From positions 650,198 through 714,197 of the forward strand of contig NZ_JACAOY010000006.1 of assembly GCF_013385985.1 (NCBI RefSeq): 64,000 nucleotides of DNA, in the 5' to 3' direction. Under the pieces are notes generated by a model. That model worked only from the letters and a program-made list of their open reading frames with translations, was not told where the DNA came from and did not search any database. The position numbers were made by a program, and so were the translations under genes. This document shows, in pieces, positions 1-8,344 of the stretch. Source of the stretch: Pseudomonas sp. B6002 (lineage in GTDB: Bacteria; Pseudomonadota; Gammaproteobacteria; Pseudomonadales; Pseudomonadaceae). The first letter of the stretch is position 1, and each line of letters opens with the position of its first letter.

Positions 1-1326
1 GCGCAAGCGGTCGTCATGGAAGTGGCTGCGGCGGTCCATCAGCACACCGAGCAACGCCAGCCCGATCGTGCCGCCAAGGTTGCGTGACATGTTGTAGAGC
101 CCGGCCGCGTCGCCGGCGTCCTTGGTGTCGACCGAGCGCATCGACAGTTGGCTGAGGGGCATCATCACCAGGATCTGCCCGAAGCCGCGCAGCAATTGCG
201 ACCAGACAAAATCATGGCCGACGCTGTCGGCAGTGAGCTGGGTGTCGACGAAGCAACTGGCCCAGTACAACAGCAGGCCGGTGCCGACCATCCAGCGCAG
301 GTCATAACGGCCGAGCATTCGCGGCAAAATCGGCATCAGCAGGAACGCCGGAATGCCCGACAGCAACATGATCGAACCGGACTGTTGCGCGTTGTAGCCC
401 GACAAGATTCCGAGGAACTGCGGCACCAGATACGCCGTGCCATACAGCCCGGCGCCGACGGTGGTGCCAATCAGCAGCACGCTGCCAAAGCTTCTGTTGA
501 GCAGCAATTGCAGGCGCAGGATGGGCGTACTTGAGCGGAATTGCCCGACGGCGATCAGGAAAAGGCCGGTGACGGTGGTGATGGTCAGCCAGGTGATCAG
601 TGTTGAGTCGAACCAATGTTCACGTTGACCCTCTTCCAGCACCACAGTCAGCGAACTCAAGCCCATGGCCAGGCCGAGAATGCCCAGCCAGTCGGCACTG
701 ATAAAGCGTTGCAGGTTCATGCGCTCGGTCGGCAGGCCGGTGATCAGCAGGGTGATCAGGGCAATGCTGATGGGCAGATTGAGAAAGAAACACCAGCGCC
801 AGTTGATGTTTTCGGTCAGCCAGCCACCGATCACCGGGCCCAGCAACGGGCCGAGGATGACGGTCATGCCGAACATCGTGGTGCCGATCGCCAGTTGATG
901 TGGCGGCAGGCGCGTGCGCACGATGGTTTGTGCGGTGGGGATCATCGCGCCCCCGGCAAAGCCCTGGCCGATCCGCCCGGCAATCATCGCGCCGAGGCTC
1001 GAAGACAAGCCGCAGAACATCGAGAACGCGGTGAACATCAGCGCCGTGCCGATCAGGAAGCGGCGTAGGCCGAACACGCGGGTGAGCCAGGCGGCGAGGG
1101 GGATCATGACGATTTCCGACATCAGGTAGCCGGTGGCTATCCAGGTGCCTTCGGTGCCCGTGGCGCCAATTTGCCCCTGGATCTGCGGCAGTGCCGAGTT
1201 GGTGATCGACACGTCCAGTGTCGCCAGCAACGCGCCGAGCGCACCGGCGGCGACGGCGATCCAGTCGGTCAACGAGGCGTTGCGCGGTTTCTCGGCGGCC
1301 ACCGTGGCCATCACGGCTTCAGCCAT
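1..1326 (-). CDS. DHA2-family MFS multidrug efflux permease (EmrB-like), 3' end cut by window edge
   Basis: An open frame runs from an ATG at 1326 down to base 1 with no stop, so 442 codons are visible and the C-terminus is missing. The N-terminus carries the family signature LDVSITNSALPQIQG followed by WIATGYLMSEIV, typical of 14-helix drug:H+ antiporters of the EmrB/QacA type. Many hydrophobic segments follow. The start codon overlaps the last 8 bases of the upstream membrane-fusion gene (stop at 1319), which implies translational coupling. In this family the permease works with the periplasmic adaptor to push drugs or organic acids across both membranes. The substrate cannot be told from sequence. 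Regulation is probably by the divergent TetR gene at 2528. Confidence 0.9.
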   Translation of the reverse strand, partial: MAEAVMATVAAEKPRNASLTDWIAVAAGALGALLATLDVSITNSALPQIQGQIGATGTEGTWIATGYLMSEIVMIPLAAWLTRVFGLRRFLIGTALMFTAFSMFCGLSSSLGAMIAGRIGQGFAGGAMIPTAQTIVRTRLPPHQLAIGTTMFGMTVILGPLLGPVIGGWLTENINWRWCFFLNLPISIALITLLITGLPTERMNLQRFISADWLGILGLAMGLSSLTVVLEEGQREHWFDSTLITWLTITTVTGLFLIAVGQFRSSTPILRLQLLLNRSFGSVLLIGTTVGAGLYGTAYLVPQFLGILSGYNAQQSGSIMLLSGIPAFLLMPILPRMLGRYDLRWMVGTGLLLYWASCFVDTQLTADSVGHDFVWSQLLRGFGQILVMMPLSQLSMRSVDTKDAGDAAGLYNMSRNLGGTIGLALLGVLMDRRSHFHDDRLR

Positions 1327-2437
1327 GATGGGCGTCCGCGCCTTGGGTGCGGGTGTCGACTTCCACCGTGGCCGACAGGCCTGGCATCAGGGCGACGCGC
1401 ACGTCGTCCGGCACATCCAGGGCGATACGTACCGGCACGCGCTGGACGATCTTGGTGAAGTTGCCGGTGGCGTTGGACGGTGGCAGCAAGGCGAACTGTG
1501 CGCCGGTGCCCGGTGAAAGGCTGTCGATATGGCCCTGCAAGTCGCGGCCCGGCAGCGCATCCACGTGCACGGTGACGCTTTGCCCGGGGCGCATGTCGCC
1601 GATCTGGGTTTCCTTGTAGTTGGCGGTCAGGTAGATCGCGCTGATCGGTACCACGGTCAACAAGCGCGTGCCGGGCTGCACGTACTGGCCGACACGCACG
1701 CCGCGATCGGCCACGCGGCCGTCCAGCGGGCTGCGAATGACGGCGTCATCCACGTCCAGTTGGCTCTGGGCTTCGCTGGCCTTGGCCACGCCAAGTTGCG
1801 CCTGGGCCTGTTTGAGTTGGGCCTCCAGCGTGCCATAGCGGGTTTGGCTGGAGCGCAACGCCGCTTGTTTGGCGGCGACGGTGCTGCGGGCCTGGGCCAA
1901 TTGGTTGTTGAGCTGCGCCAGGCGCTCTTCCGGCTCGGCGCCGGAGCGGGCAAGCGGAGCGTAGCGGGCGACTTCGGTCTGGGCGTGCCGTGCGTCGGCC
2001 TCGGCGCCCTGCAGCTGGGCGCGGGCTTCGGCGATGGTTGAGTCCTGCTGCACCAGGTCGGCCTGGGCCTTGGCGTAGTCGGCGTTGCGTGCGGCGATGG
2101 TGGCCGTGGCTTCGTCGCTCACCGCCTGGTATTTGCGTGCATCCAGGCGCACCAGCACGTCGCCGCGCTTCACGTTCTGGTTATCGGCCACCAACACTTC
2201 GGCGACATAGCCATTGATCTTCGGCGCGACGCTGATGCTGTCTGCCTGCAAATAGGCGTCGTCGGTGGTTTCGATGAAGCGCCCGCTGAGCCACCACCAG
2301 GCGCCCCAGCCCACGCCGACCAGCAGGGCCACGGTGGCCAATGTCAGCAGGATGCGTCGGGCTTTGCCGCGTTGGCCGTTGACGGTGTCTTCAGGAATGA
2401 CCTGAGGGGAGGGCGGTGCAGCGGACATCGAGGTCAC
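1319..2437 (-). CDS. HlyD/EmrA-family membrane fusion protein of an efflux pump
   Basis: 372 residues. A short cytoplasmic N-terminus is followed by one membrane span at about residues 28-50 (RRILLTLATVALLVGVGWGA). Next comes the biotinyl-lipoyl-like half motif beginning TTDDAYLQADSISVAPKING, a long Ala/Gln-rich coiled coil (about 100-215), and the second lipoyl half with SPLDGRVADRGVRVGQYVQP. This is the standard adaptor architecture that joins an inner-membrane permease to an outer-membrane channel. It is the first gene of the operon and overlaps the permease gene by 8 bp. No outer-membrane factor gene is visible in the window, though one could lie further left. Family assignment is firm, the exported substrate unknown. 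Confidence 0.93.
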   Translation of the reverse strand: MTSMSAAPPSPQVIPEDTVNGQRGKARRILLTLATVALLVGVGWGAWWWLSGRFIETTDDAYLQADSISVAPKINGYVAEVLVADNQNVKRGDVLVRLDARKYQAVSDEATATIAARNADYAKAQADLVQQDSTIAEARAQLQGAEADARHAQTEVARYAPLARSGAEPEERLAQLNNQLAQARSTVAAKQAALRSSQTRYGTLEAQLKQAQAQLGVAKASEAQSQLDVDDAVIRSPLDGRVADRGVRVGQYVQPGTRLLTVVPISAIYLTANYKETQIGDMRPGQSVTVHVDALPGRDLQGHIDSLSPGTGAQFALLPPSNATGNFTKIVQRVPVRIALDVPDDVRVALMPGLSATVEVDTRTQGADAHHG

Positions 2438-2470
2438 TCCAGTTTTATAACAGGTGGAATAAATTCTATT

Positions 2471-2480
2471 TTTCGCGAAA
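2471..2480. promoter_or_regulatory. Perfect palindrome in the emrA/tetR divergent promoter region, candidate operator
   Basis: The 90-bp gap between the divergent efflux operon and the TetR gene is AT-rich and contains the perfect 10-bp palindrome TTTCGCGAAA. TetR proteins usually bind short dyads placed between divergent genes, so this is a reasonable operator candidate. It is short enough that chance cannot be excluded. Confidence 0.35.
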
Positions 2481-2527
2481 TTTTGTCAACTGGTATATTT
2501 TGGTCCGGTCTTTAAAGGGAGCTGCAC

Positions 2528-3238
2528 ATGGCACGACATAAACCGGCCGCCGAGGGTGGCTACCAGCGCGGTGAAGAAACCCGTGCGCGGATTGTCGAGG
2601 CGGCGGTCGCGGTATTTGGCGAGCGTGGCTACGACGGCGCGTCCACCCGTGACATCGCCAGCGCGGCCGGGGTCAACGCGCCTGCGATCCAGTACTATTT
2701 CGATGGTAAGGAGGGCGTGTATCTGGAGTGCGTCGAGCACCTGATCGCACTGTTGTGGCGCAAGATGGCACCCTCCGTGGAAGCCGCCGAGCACGCGCTG
2801 GCCGATGCGGGAACCGACGATGCCGTCCTGATCAATGCGTCACTGGGCATCCTGGGCACGGTGGTGTCGACGATCCAGGACAGCCCGCAGACCAGTGCCT
2901 GGCGCGCATTCCTGGACCGTCATCAAGCCGGCCTGTGCCCGGAAAGCGCGACGATGGCCTTTGAAGAACGCTTCAAGGCGCGCATCGGGCGGGTGATCCG
3001 CCAACTCATCGCGCGCCTGGCCGGTTTTGCGGTCGAGGACGATCGCACGGTGATTCATTCCATGGCGCTGTTTACCCAGGGCCTGGCGTTCCGGTTACAG
3101 AAACCCAAGTTGCTCGCGGCCTTGAAGTGGACCGAAATCAGTCAGAAAGAAATGGAGCAGGTCCGTGACGTGGTGCTGATGCAGGCACGCTTTACGCTGG
3201 AAGGGTTGGTGAGGCAGCGAGGCCTCAACGGCGCTTGA
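2528..3238 (+). CDS. TetR-family transcriptional regulator (CerR-type C-terminal domain)
   Basis: 236 residues. The N-terminal helix-turn-helix covers about residues 17-65 (RARIVEAAVAVFGERGY, then TRDIASAAGVNAPAIQYYF), a textbook TetR DNA-binding domain. The rest resembles the CerR/DUF1956 ligand-binding domain. The start has an upstream GGGAG (AAAGGGAGCTGCAC) at good spacing. It is divergent from the EmrAB-like pump and separated by only 90 bp, so it most likely represses that operon and its own gene until an efflux substrate binds. The ligand is unknown. Confidence 0.9.
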   Translation: MARHKPAAEGGYQRGEETRARIVEAAVAVFGERGYDGASTRDIASAAGVNAPAIQYYFDGKEGVYLECVEHLIALLWRKMAPSVEAAEHALADAGTDDAVLINASLGILGTVVSTIQDSPQTSAWRAFLDRHQAGLCPESATMAFEERFKARIGRVIRQLIARLAGFAVEDDRTVIHSMALFTQGLAFRLQKPKLLAALKWTEISQKEMEQVRDVVLMQARFTLEGLVRQRGLNGA

Positions 3239-3275
3239 TACACACTCTTTTTGTATCCCTTACGAAGGAATCATC

Positions 3276-3797
3276 ATGTCGGCATACACCCACACCATTC
3301 CCTGTTTTACGAACATGCTGAACTCGCTCAAGGGGCTGCTCGCCAAAGGCCAAGCGCACGCCGAGACCCTGGGCTACGACGCGAAAAACCTTCTGGACGC
3401 ACGTCTCGCACCGGACATGCATCCCCTGGCCACCCAGGTCCGCTACGCCTGCACCCAGGCCCACGAAGCGGTGGGCCGGTTGAGCGGCCATGCGGTAGCC
3501 CCGTTGGACACCCCAGCGTCCATGAGTGGAGCCGTCGCCCTGATCGACCAGACCCTGCAACACCTGGCCAGCGCCGATCGCAGCCTGATCGAAAGCCGCG
3601 CAGGCGAGGTGATCACCATTGAACTGCCCGGTGGCATTGCTTTCGAGATGACCGGCAACGAATACGCGGTCAACTGGGCCACGCCGCAGTTCTATTTTCA
3701 CCTGATGACCGCGTACAACCTGCTGCGGCACAACGGCGTGCCGCTGGGCAAAGCGGATTACGTGCCGCATATGTTTGCGTACCTGCGCAAACCATAA
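3276..3797 (+). CDS. DUF1993 family protein
   Basis: 173 residues, soluble, no signal peptide. It begins MSAYTHTIPCFTNMLNSLKG and ends with the NLLRHNGVPLGKADYVPH block, both characteristic of the DUF1993 family, a DinB-like four-helix fold of unknown function. The ribosome site AAGGAA sits 8-9 bases upstream of the ATG. It lies 37 bp after the TetR gene in the same direction and could be co-transcribed with it. Function is not known. Confidence 0.85.
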   Translation: MSAYTHTIPCFTNMLNSLKGLLAKGQAHAETLGYDAKNLLDARLAPDMHPLATQVRYACTQAHEAVGRLSGHAVAPLDTPASMSGAVALIDQTLQHLASADRSLIESRAGEVITIELPGGIAFEMTGNEYAVNWATPQFYFHLMTAYNLLRHNGVPLGKADYVPHMFAYLRKP

Positions 3798-3808
3798 AGG
3801 CCAGCGCA

Positions 3809-4333
3809 TTAGCGTGCCGAATACGGCACACCCAGCTCCCACCGCGACTGCCAGTGCTCAACGTACTGGCGCGCCACCTCCGGCTGATTACGGATGACCA
3901 CCACGTTTTCCGAGTTCAGCGTTTCGGCCGAAGCGGCGTAGTTGAACGAGCCGGTCTGCACCGTGGCGCCGTCGACGATGAGGGTCTTGTCGTGCTGCAG
4001 GTGGAAATGGTCGCTGGTGCGCAGTTCCACGCCGTTGCGGCTGACAAAATCCATGGCTTTCTTGCTGGCCTTGCCCAGGTTGCGTTTTTTGTCGATGACC
4101 ACACGTACGTTCACGCCGCGCTGTTTGGCCTCCACCAGTGCCTGGGTGATGTCTGTGGCCTGGAAGGAATAGGCGAGCATCTGGAGGCTGTGCTGGGCAC
4201 TGCCAATGGTGTCGAGCACCAATTGGCGGGCGGTGCCTTCCGGTGAAAAGCCGACCTGGATGTCGCTCGCGGCCATGACCGGGCAGGCCAGGCCAAGCAG
4301 TGCGGCCAGTGTGATACGTCGCAAAACTGTCAT
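3809..4333 (-). CDS. Secreted phospholipase D-like nuclease (Nuc family)
   Basis: 174 residues from the ATG at 4333. That start places a signal peptide directly at the N-terminus (MTVLRRITLAALLGLACP, likely cleavage after AMA or nearby). An in-frame ATG at 4414 would add a non-signal extension and is less likely. The protein has a single HxK-x4-D motif (H114, K116, D121 in HDKTLIVD) followed by TGSFNYAASAETLNSEN, the hallmark of one-motif PLD enzymes such as the pKM101/Salmonella Nuc endonuclease, which dimerise to build one active site. Length matches that group. Probably a periplasmic or secreted nuclease. The ribosome site is weak. Confidence 0.85.
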   Translation of the reverse strand: MTVLRRITLAALLGLACPVMAASDIQVGFSPEGTARQLVLDTIGSAQHSLQMLAYSFQATDITQALVEAKQRGVNVRVVIDKKRNLGKASKKAMDFVSRNGVELRTSDHFHLQHDKTLIVDGATVQTGSFNYAASAETLNSENVVVIRNQPEVARQYVEHWQSRWELGVPYSAR

Positions 4334-4481
4334 GATGAGTACCCGAAAACGCCGTGAACATCGGCCAGCCGTTGTGAAATGTTGTGAAGTGCCATGGAAT
4401 GGCCCTTTGCCCATGCTACCGTCCGCGACGGGGTATCGTCAGCACGACGATTTCATTCGTTTCATTGAGGGAGCAGCGCCG

Positions 4482-4946
4482 ATGTCTACTACCGTAACGC
4501 CCGCGACCGGCGGGCCGAGCACGCCAAAGTCTTCACCGTCCTCGTTCGATGACAAGTTGAACATCGCCAAGTCCAGCAAGGTGATTGCCGACTACATGCG
4601 CCAGTCGGGCAAGTCGGCCATTACCAAGCAAGAGCTGACACAGCTCGCTAACAATGCTTCGGGCAAGGTGCCCGCCAATGTGTCCGATGCGGCCAAGTAC
4701 ATGGAGCGTCATCCGGACGTATTCACCGCCATCGAAACCCACGACGTGGCGGGCGCCGACAACCTGTCCGGCGTGTGGAACTTCGATTGGGCGGCCAACG
4801 GTGGCCTGAACGGCACCTCGACCGATGCCATCGCCAAGATGCAGGACACGTTTGACCTGGCGATTGCCAAATCGGCGCAGATCACCGAAATCAGCACCGC
4901 CAAGAAAGCCGAGCTGGATTCGACCAAGCAACGGCCGCAGAACTGA
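4482..4946 (+). CDS. Small protein resembling type III secretion-associated HrpF/NolX-type repeats (uncertain)
   Basis: 154 residues from the ATG at 4482, preceded by GAGGGAG. The upstream in-frame extension to 4206 overlaps the nuclease gene and is unlikely. There is no signal peptide. The N-terminus is Ser/Thr/Pro-rich (first 20 residues), as in type III secretion substrates. The body reads KSSKVIADYMRQSGKSAI, then NVSDAAKYMERHPDVF and IETHDVAGADNLSG, which from memory recalls repeat segments of HrpF/NolX/HrpK-type proteins. No other secretion gene is nearby. A perfect hairpin follows. Assignment is tentative; it could simply be a lineage-specific cytosolic protein. Confidence 0.55.
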   Translation: MSTTVTPATGGPSTPKSSPSSFDDKLNIAKSSKVIADYMRQSGKSAITKQELTQLANNASGKVPANVSDAAKYMERHPDVFTAIETHDVAGADNLSGVWNFDWAANGGLNGTSTDAIAKMQDTFDLAIAKSAQITEISTAKKAELDSTKQRPQN

Positions 4947-4970
4947 GTGACGGGCGCCGTCAGGCCTGAT

Positions 4971-5004
4971 AAACGGTTCCCGGGATGTTGGTCGGGAACC
5001 GTTT
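4971..5004 (+). terminator. Hairpin terminator after the T3SS-like gene
   Basis: Perfect 12-bp stem AAACGGTTCCCG / CGGGAACCGTTT with a 10-base loop, 24 bp past the stop codon. The downstream tract is pyrimidine-rich rather than a clean T run. Confidence 0.7.
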
Positions 5005-5147
5005 ACCCATCTTTCTTCCATTCGTGATGTGTTCAGCGCCGATTCAAGCGAAGTGCGCAAGTATACCGGTCAGTGAAGGCAATCAATTGCAGGGCACCCG
5101 CGATTGCCAGCCATCCGTTTATCCACCTCGCTGTCGGAGATGCCTTG

Positions 5148-6092
5148 ATGCTTGTCGTGGTTGCTGTGCTTGCCATCGTTGCCGCGTGCGTGTGGTGGAC
5201 GTACCCACGGGTGGGGGATGTGCTGTTCGAGGTCATCGCCCGTGTCGAATCGCGGCGCTCGCGGCTCAAGGCGGTCACCGTGCCGATCAAGGGCATGACC
5301 CTGGCCACTTACCAGGGCGGGGAGCGCCACGCGCCAGCCCTGTTGCTGCTGCATGGGTTCAGTGCCGACAAAGGCGTGTGGCTGGGGTTTGCCCGGCACT
5401 TTGTCGACGACTACCGGCTGCTGATCCCAGACCTTGCCGGCCATGGTAAGAATGCCTTCGTGGCGGGCGGCGACTACAGCATCGCGGCCCAGGCGCGGCG
5501 CATGGTGGCGTTGCTGGATGCGTGCAAGGTCGACAAGGTGCATGTGATCGGCAGTTCCATGGGGGCGTATGTCGCCACCTGGCTGGCGACCCATTACCCG
5601 CAGCGGGTGATTTCCCTGGGGTTGATTGGTGCAGCCGGTGTGCACTTGCCGCAACCCAACGAAGTGGAAGAACTGGTCAACCGCGGCGACAACCCGTTCC
5701 TTATTCATTCACGGGCACAGTTCGACCGTTTTTTCGCCATGACCATGGCCGCACCACCCTACATTCCTGAAGTGCTGCTGGCCGCCGAAGCACATACCTA
5801 TATCCGCCGTCGCGAGGCATTGGCCGAGATCTTCGCCAACTTCTCCGACAGCCCGCGCCTGGAACCCTGGTTGCCGCAAGTGCGGGTGCCCAGCCTGATC
5901 CTGTGGGGCCGCGAAGACCGCATGGTGCCGGTGGCCAGCGCGCAAACCTGGCTGGCGGGCATTCCCCATGCGCACCTTGAGATCCTCGACGGCATCGGCC
6001 ACCTGCCGATGATCGAGTGCACCGAGCAAACCGCGGCGCACTGTCGCCAGTTTCTCGACCGCGCCAAAGTGTATTCCTCGATCCGCCCCTAG
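5148..6092 (+). CDS. Membrane-anchored alpha/beta hydrolase
   Basis: 314 residues from the ATG at 5148, chosen because GGAGA lies 7-8 bases upstream and the protein then opens with a membrane anchor (LVVVAVLAIVAACVWW). The alpha/beta hydrolase core shows the oxyanion HGF motif (LLLLHGFSADKG), nucleophile elbow GSSMG (S137), acid D257 (LWGREDRMVP) and H285 (DGIGHLPMIE), a complete Ser-Asp-His triad. Esterase or lipase-like activity at the inner membrane facing the periplasm is plausible. The substrate is unknown. It is followed 69 bp later by a LysE exporter, with no evidence of functional linkage. Confidence 0.88.
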   Translation: MLVVVAVLAIVAACVWWTYPRVGDVLFEVIARVESRRSRLKAVTVPIKGMTLATYQGGERHAPALLLLHGFSADKGVWLGFARHFVDDYRLLIPDLAGHGKNAFVAGGDYSIAAQARRMVALLDACKVDKVHVIGSSMGAYVATWLATHYPQRVISLGLIGAAGVHLPQPNEVEELVNRGDNPFLIHSRAQFDRFFAMTMAAPPYIPEVLLAAEAHTYIRRREALAEIFANFSDSPRLEPWLPQVRVPSLILWGREDRMVPVASAQTWLAGIPHAHLEILDGIGHLPMIECTEQTAAHCRQFLDRAKVYSSIRP

Positions 6093-6161
6093 CTGTACGG
6101 GGCGGTTGGATCCACAAACCACTACTGTCGCAGGCATACCACTTCGCTTGGATGCCGCGCC

Positions 6162-6770
6162 ATGTTCATGTCTACCAGCCTGTTGTCGGCCTTTGTGCTG
6201 TTCGCCTTTGTGTCGTCGATCACGCCGGGGCCCAACAACACCATGTTGCTGGCGTCGGGGGTGAACTTCGGCTTTCGTCGCTCCATGCCCCATGCGCTGG
6301 GGATCAGCGTGGGGTTCATGCTGCTGGTGATTTCAGTCGGGCTGGGGCTGGGTGAGGTGTTCAAGGTCTTCCCATGGGCCTACAGCGTATTGCGCTATGC
6401 CGGCGCCGCGTACTTGCTGTACCTGGCGTGGAAAATCGCCAATGCCGGGGGCATGTCCGAGGGCAGTGATGCGCAGGGCACGCCGATGACGTTCCTGGGC
6501 GCCGCAGCCTTTCAGTGGGTCAACCCCAAGGCGTGGATCATGGCGCTGGGGGCGATCACCACCTACACGCCGGCCGAGGGCTACGTGACCAATGTGCTGG
6601 TGATCGCGCTGGTGTTTGCCGTGGTCAACTTGCCCAGTGTCTGTGTGTGGGTGGTGTGTGGCAGTGGGCTGCGCAATGTGCTGCGCGAACCGCGCTGGCT
6701 GCGGCTGTTCAACTGGTCGATGGCGGGGCTGTTGGTGGTGTCGTTGTACCCGATGCTGGTTGCCCGCTGA
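6162..6770 (+). CDS. LysE/RhtB-family amino acid exporter
   Basis: 202 residues with about six membrane helices. The N-terminal signature FVSSITPGPNNTMLLASG and central FQWVNPKAWIMALGA are diagnostic of the LysE/RhtB superfamily, which exports amino acids and derivatives by proton exchange. The substrate cannot be inferred. The start could also be the ATG at 6168; ribosome-site evidence is weak for both. Confidence 0.9.
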   Translation: MFMSTSLLSAFVLFAFVSSITPGPNNTMLLASGVNFGFRRSMPHALGISVGFMLLVISVGLGLGEVFKVFPWAYSVLRYAGAAYLLYLAWKIANAGGMSEGSDAQGTPMTFLGAAAFQWVNPKAWIMALGAITTYTPAEGYVTNVLVIALVFAVVNLPSVCVWVVCGSGLRNVLREPRWLRLFNWSMAGLLVVSLYPMLVAR

Positions 6771-6908
6771 TATAGCCGCGTGCCGCCATTGACGGGGTTT
6801 GATGGGCTACTGCATGCTCGGCGCTGCATGTCAGGCCTGCTACGGGATGTTGCGGCACGAAGCGATTGAACGGGCGTCGGGTTCGAAGTATCGCTTCAGA
6901 ATCCTTCT

Positions 6909-7931
6909 ATGAGAAACCCGAGCGTGAAGCGTCCCCTCGTCCTTGCTGTGCTCATGGCGGCATCCGTCGCCGCCCATGCCGACAACCTCGTCGGCATCCG
7001 CGCCATCGAAACCACCTACCACCAATTACTCTCCGAGCTTGACCGCAGCCGCGGTGGCCGGCCGGATGCCGACACCCGTCAACGCATCACCACGGCCGCC
7101 CAGGCGTTCCAGGCGACGATGCAGCGCGATGGCGGTGCGCGTGACAACCTCAACACCGACGTGAAGAACATCGTCGCCTCCCTGAGCGACGGCAGCTACA
7201 GCGCCGACGGCAGCATTCGCGCGTTGCAGCGCGACGCCAAGGGCAGCGTGATCGACGCCGGCCCCTGGAAGCCCGCCCTGGCTGGCAACCCCATTGCCCA
7301 GCCGATCGGCACCCACCTGAACCAGACCAGCGAAGGCGACTGCGTTGGCATTTCGGTGGTCAAGGCGTTTTCCAACACCCAGATGGGCGCGCAGATCCTG
7401 CAACGCGGTGTCACGCTCAATACGGACGGCAGTTTCAATGTGAGCCTGCCGGGCGCGCCTTCAACGGTGTTCCACCTGCAAGCCGCCGACCTCGACCAAT
7501 ATGGCAAGGGTGACGCGCCCGCTGCGGCGGTGGTAGGGGCGATGTTCCAGTACTTCCACCTCGACCCGGCCAAGGGCTCGCTGCCAACCAACAAGGTCAT
7601 GGAGCTGCTGGCCGGCCAATACGGTGATCACCAGCGCCTGGCCGATGCCCACAGTTCACCCCAGGACATCACCCAGTTTCTGCTGAGCCATGCGAGTGTG
7701 GTGGGCAGCCGGGCGGCCATCGTGTTCGGCGGCAAACCGGCGCGTAATGGGGATTGGTCCAAAGGCGACGGGCATGCCTTTGCGATCATTCATATCGACC
7801 CGGCGAGCGGCCAGCTCAGTTACACCAACCCCTGGAACGAGGGTGTGCAGGTGCGCACGATTGCGATCAGCGACCTGGCGGCGCAGGCCGCGGGCACCTC
7901 GGCGGACTTCGAAATGGTGACGTTCCGCTGA
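6909..7931 (+). CDS. Secreted protein with calpain-like cysteine-protease signatures
   Basis: 340 residues with a signal peptide (VKRPLVLAVLMAASVAAHA, cleavage near residue 24). No family was recognised outright, but three blocks fit the papain/calpain catalytic plan in order and context. They are Q139-x5-C145 in NQTSEGDCVGISVVKAFS (compare the Q-x5-C 'GDC' block of calpains), H289 in GDGHAFAIIHID, and N307 in the NPW of SYTNPWNEG (calpains carry an R/x-NPW after the catalytic His). The distance from Cys to His is about 144 residues, in the usual range. An export signal suggests a periplasmic or secreted protease. No inhibitor or partner gene is adjacent. Whether it is catalytically active is inference. 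Confidence 0.75.
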   Translation: MRNPSVKRPLVLAVLMAASVAAHADNLVGIRAIETTYHQLLSELDRSRGGRPDADTRQRITTAAQAFQATMQRDGGARDNLNTDVKNIVASLSDGSYSADGSIRALQRDAKGSVIDAGPWKPALAGNPIAQPIGTHLNQTSEGDCVGISVVKAFSNTQMGAQILQRGVTLNTDGSFNVSLPGAPSTVFHLQAADLDQYGKGDAPAAAVVGAMFQYFHLDPAKGSLPTNKVMELLAGQYGDHQRLADAHSSPQDITQFLLSHASVVGSRAAIVFGGKPARNGDWSKGDGHAFAIIHIDPASGQLSYTNPWNEGVQVRTIAISDLAAQAAGTSADFEMVTFR

Positions 7932-7938
7932 GTACTGC

Positions 7939-8022
7939 TTAAACCGGCGAGATGGTTGCCAGCAGGCCGATGCCGATGGTCAGCACCAGAAAGCCGAACA
8001 GGAAAAGTGCCATCTTGGTCAT
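7939..8022 (-). CDS. 27-residue single-span membrane protein
   Basis: An ORF of 27 codons starting at an ATG at 8022 and ending TAA at 7939. The product begins MTKMALFLFGFLVLT and continues with Gly/Leu/Ile residues to a TISPV end, so it is one hydrophobic helix with a Lys at the N-terminal side. A very strong ribosome site, GGAGG, lies 5-6 bases upstream (CGGAGGCCTTATG), which is the main reason to call it a gene. It is convergent with the calpain-like gene. Tiny membrane proteins of this type often modulate larger membrane proteins, but the role here is unknown. Confidence 0.65.
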   Translation of the reverse strand: MTKMALFLFGFLVLTIGIGLLATISPV

Positions 8023-8344
8023 AAGGCCTCCGAAGGGAAGGGGACGGCAGGGAGATTCCTGCCGTGCTCGACAAGGGTGTCGGGAGTGACGCCATTGTCC
8101 GCCCGGGGCAGATTTCGATACAGACGCAGATGCAAAAGAAAAAACCGTATCAGATGGGGTTGTGAGTGCTCAGTACAGGGCTTTGCAGAGCATCGGCTTT
8201 ATGAAGATCAGGCTTTTATGCCGTGCATTGCACGCCTCGCCCTGTGCCTTAATGTAATCTTCATGCCGGGCAGTGATTGTTGCCAAAAGTGACCGTGGCT
8301 GGCGTAGAGACGGCTCTACGCCGATTGATGCAGAGCGAGGATGT
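8023..8344. other. Intergenic region between the small membrane ORF and lepB
   Basis: About 320 bp without a supportable gene on either strand. It should contain promoters for both divergent neighbours. I see no clear structured RNA or long repeat in it. Confidence 0.5.
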
